IMG/VR virus record: IMGVR_UViG_3300008267_000464
Location: 1-21,568 of that record
DNA length: 21,568 nt
Origin: a virus
Reading direction: 5' to 3' (one strand)
Positions within the stretch are counted from its first letter, which is position 1; each line of letters begins with the position of its first letter. Below are positions 21,385 to 21,568 of the stretch, in pieces. The position numbers and the translations under genes are program-made. The notes beneath the pieces are model-generated. The model was not told the DNA's origin and made no database searches. It saw only the letters and a program-made list of their open reading frames with translations.

Positions 21385-21568
21385 ATGAATCTAGATGCAA
21401 TCAAGAAGAAACTTGAGTCGATGCAAAAACAACCCTCATCAGGTGGTGGCTCAAATAACCAAACTAAGCGTTTTAAGCCGCAAGTTGGTAAACAAACGGT
21501 TCGTGTTGTTCCTTTCAAATACAACAAAGAGTTTCCATTTACGGAAATGAAATTCTACTATGGTATTG
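21385..21568 (+). CDS. single-stranded DNA-binding protein, T4 gp32-like (partial, 3' end outside)
   Basis: The first 61 residues are visible: an N-terminal charged helix (MNLDAIKKKLESMQKQ), a Ser/Gly/Asn linker, then FKPQVGKQTVRVVPFKYNKEFPFTEMKFYYGI. The G-K-Q-x-V-R-V-V-P-F-K-x-N-K-E-x-P-F pattern opens the core of gp32-like proteins in T4-type phages, which coat single-stranded DNA during replication and recombination. The start is placed at the ATG in ATATATGAAT. The protein runs off the window, so the zinc-binding and acidic C-terminal parts cannot be checked. Confidence 0.7.
   Translation, partial: MNLDAIKKKLESMQKQPSSGGGSNNQTKRFKPQVGKQTVRVVPFKYNKEFPFTEMKFYYGI

Noticed and set aside
1-21568. 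Prophage or plasmid features: integrase, attachment sites, tRNA genes, insertion sequences.
   Set aside because: None seen on either strand; the window is entirely phage structural and replication genes plus one accessory gene.

Overview
The window is a stretch of a tailed bacteriophage genome. All recognisable genes are on the + strand, tightly packed and AT-rich. The virion parts are those of a contractile-tailed, T4-like myovirus: tail sheath, tail tube, a gp26-like baseplate protein, a tape measure, a gp53-like baseplate protein and a baseplate hub. The host is most likely a member of the Bacteroidota. Three observations support this: (i) one gene encodes a secreted protein ending in a type IX secretion (T9SS) type B sorting domain, a system confined to that phylum; (ii) no confident gene start has a recognisable Shine-Dalgarno sequence, only A/T-rich leaders; (iii) three sites match the Bacteroidota promoter architecture (TTG/TTTG, then about 20 bases, then TAnnTTTR).

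Layout. 1-102 is the tail end of an unidentified gene. 127-2330 holds a fibre/adhesin with YadA-like SHAEG repeats, a small SET-domain protein and a small helical protein. 2376-7016 holds two tandem tail-sheath paralogues and the tail tube, closed by a strong intrinsic terminator (7045-7078). 7134-9107 is the T9SS-sorted secreted protein, which has its own host-type promoter and looks like an inserted accessory gene (moron). 9126-19585 is the tube-completion and baseplate block: a 123-aa protein, a gp26-like protein, an overlapping ORF that may be made by a +1 frameshift, the tape measure, a 98-aa protein, a 623-aa baseplate protein, a LysM/gp53-like protein, an 1133-aa hub carrying a C-terminal CHAP-type peptidase, and a 225-aa protein of unknown role. 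From 19609 the content switches to DNA replication: a compact family A DNA polymerase, an unknown 153-aa protein and the start of a gp32-like single-stranded DNA-binding protein, which runs off the end.

Regulation as read from sequence. Eight structural transcription units are preceded, 0-30 bases before the start codon, by a repeated motif with core ATATTTATA (fullest form ATATTTATAATAAAAT). This is the presumed late promoter. Its reverse complement contains the T4 late promoter box TATAAATA, so relative to the genes the T4-type box is on the opposite strand. The replication genes and the secreted protein instead carry the TTG-N20-TAnnTTTA type. This suggests two temporal classes, with the secreted protein in the host-polymerase class although it sits inside the late block.

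No tRNA, CRISPR array, integrase or transposase was seen. Family assignments come from reading the translated sequences by eye, without a database search.
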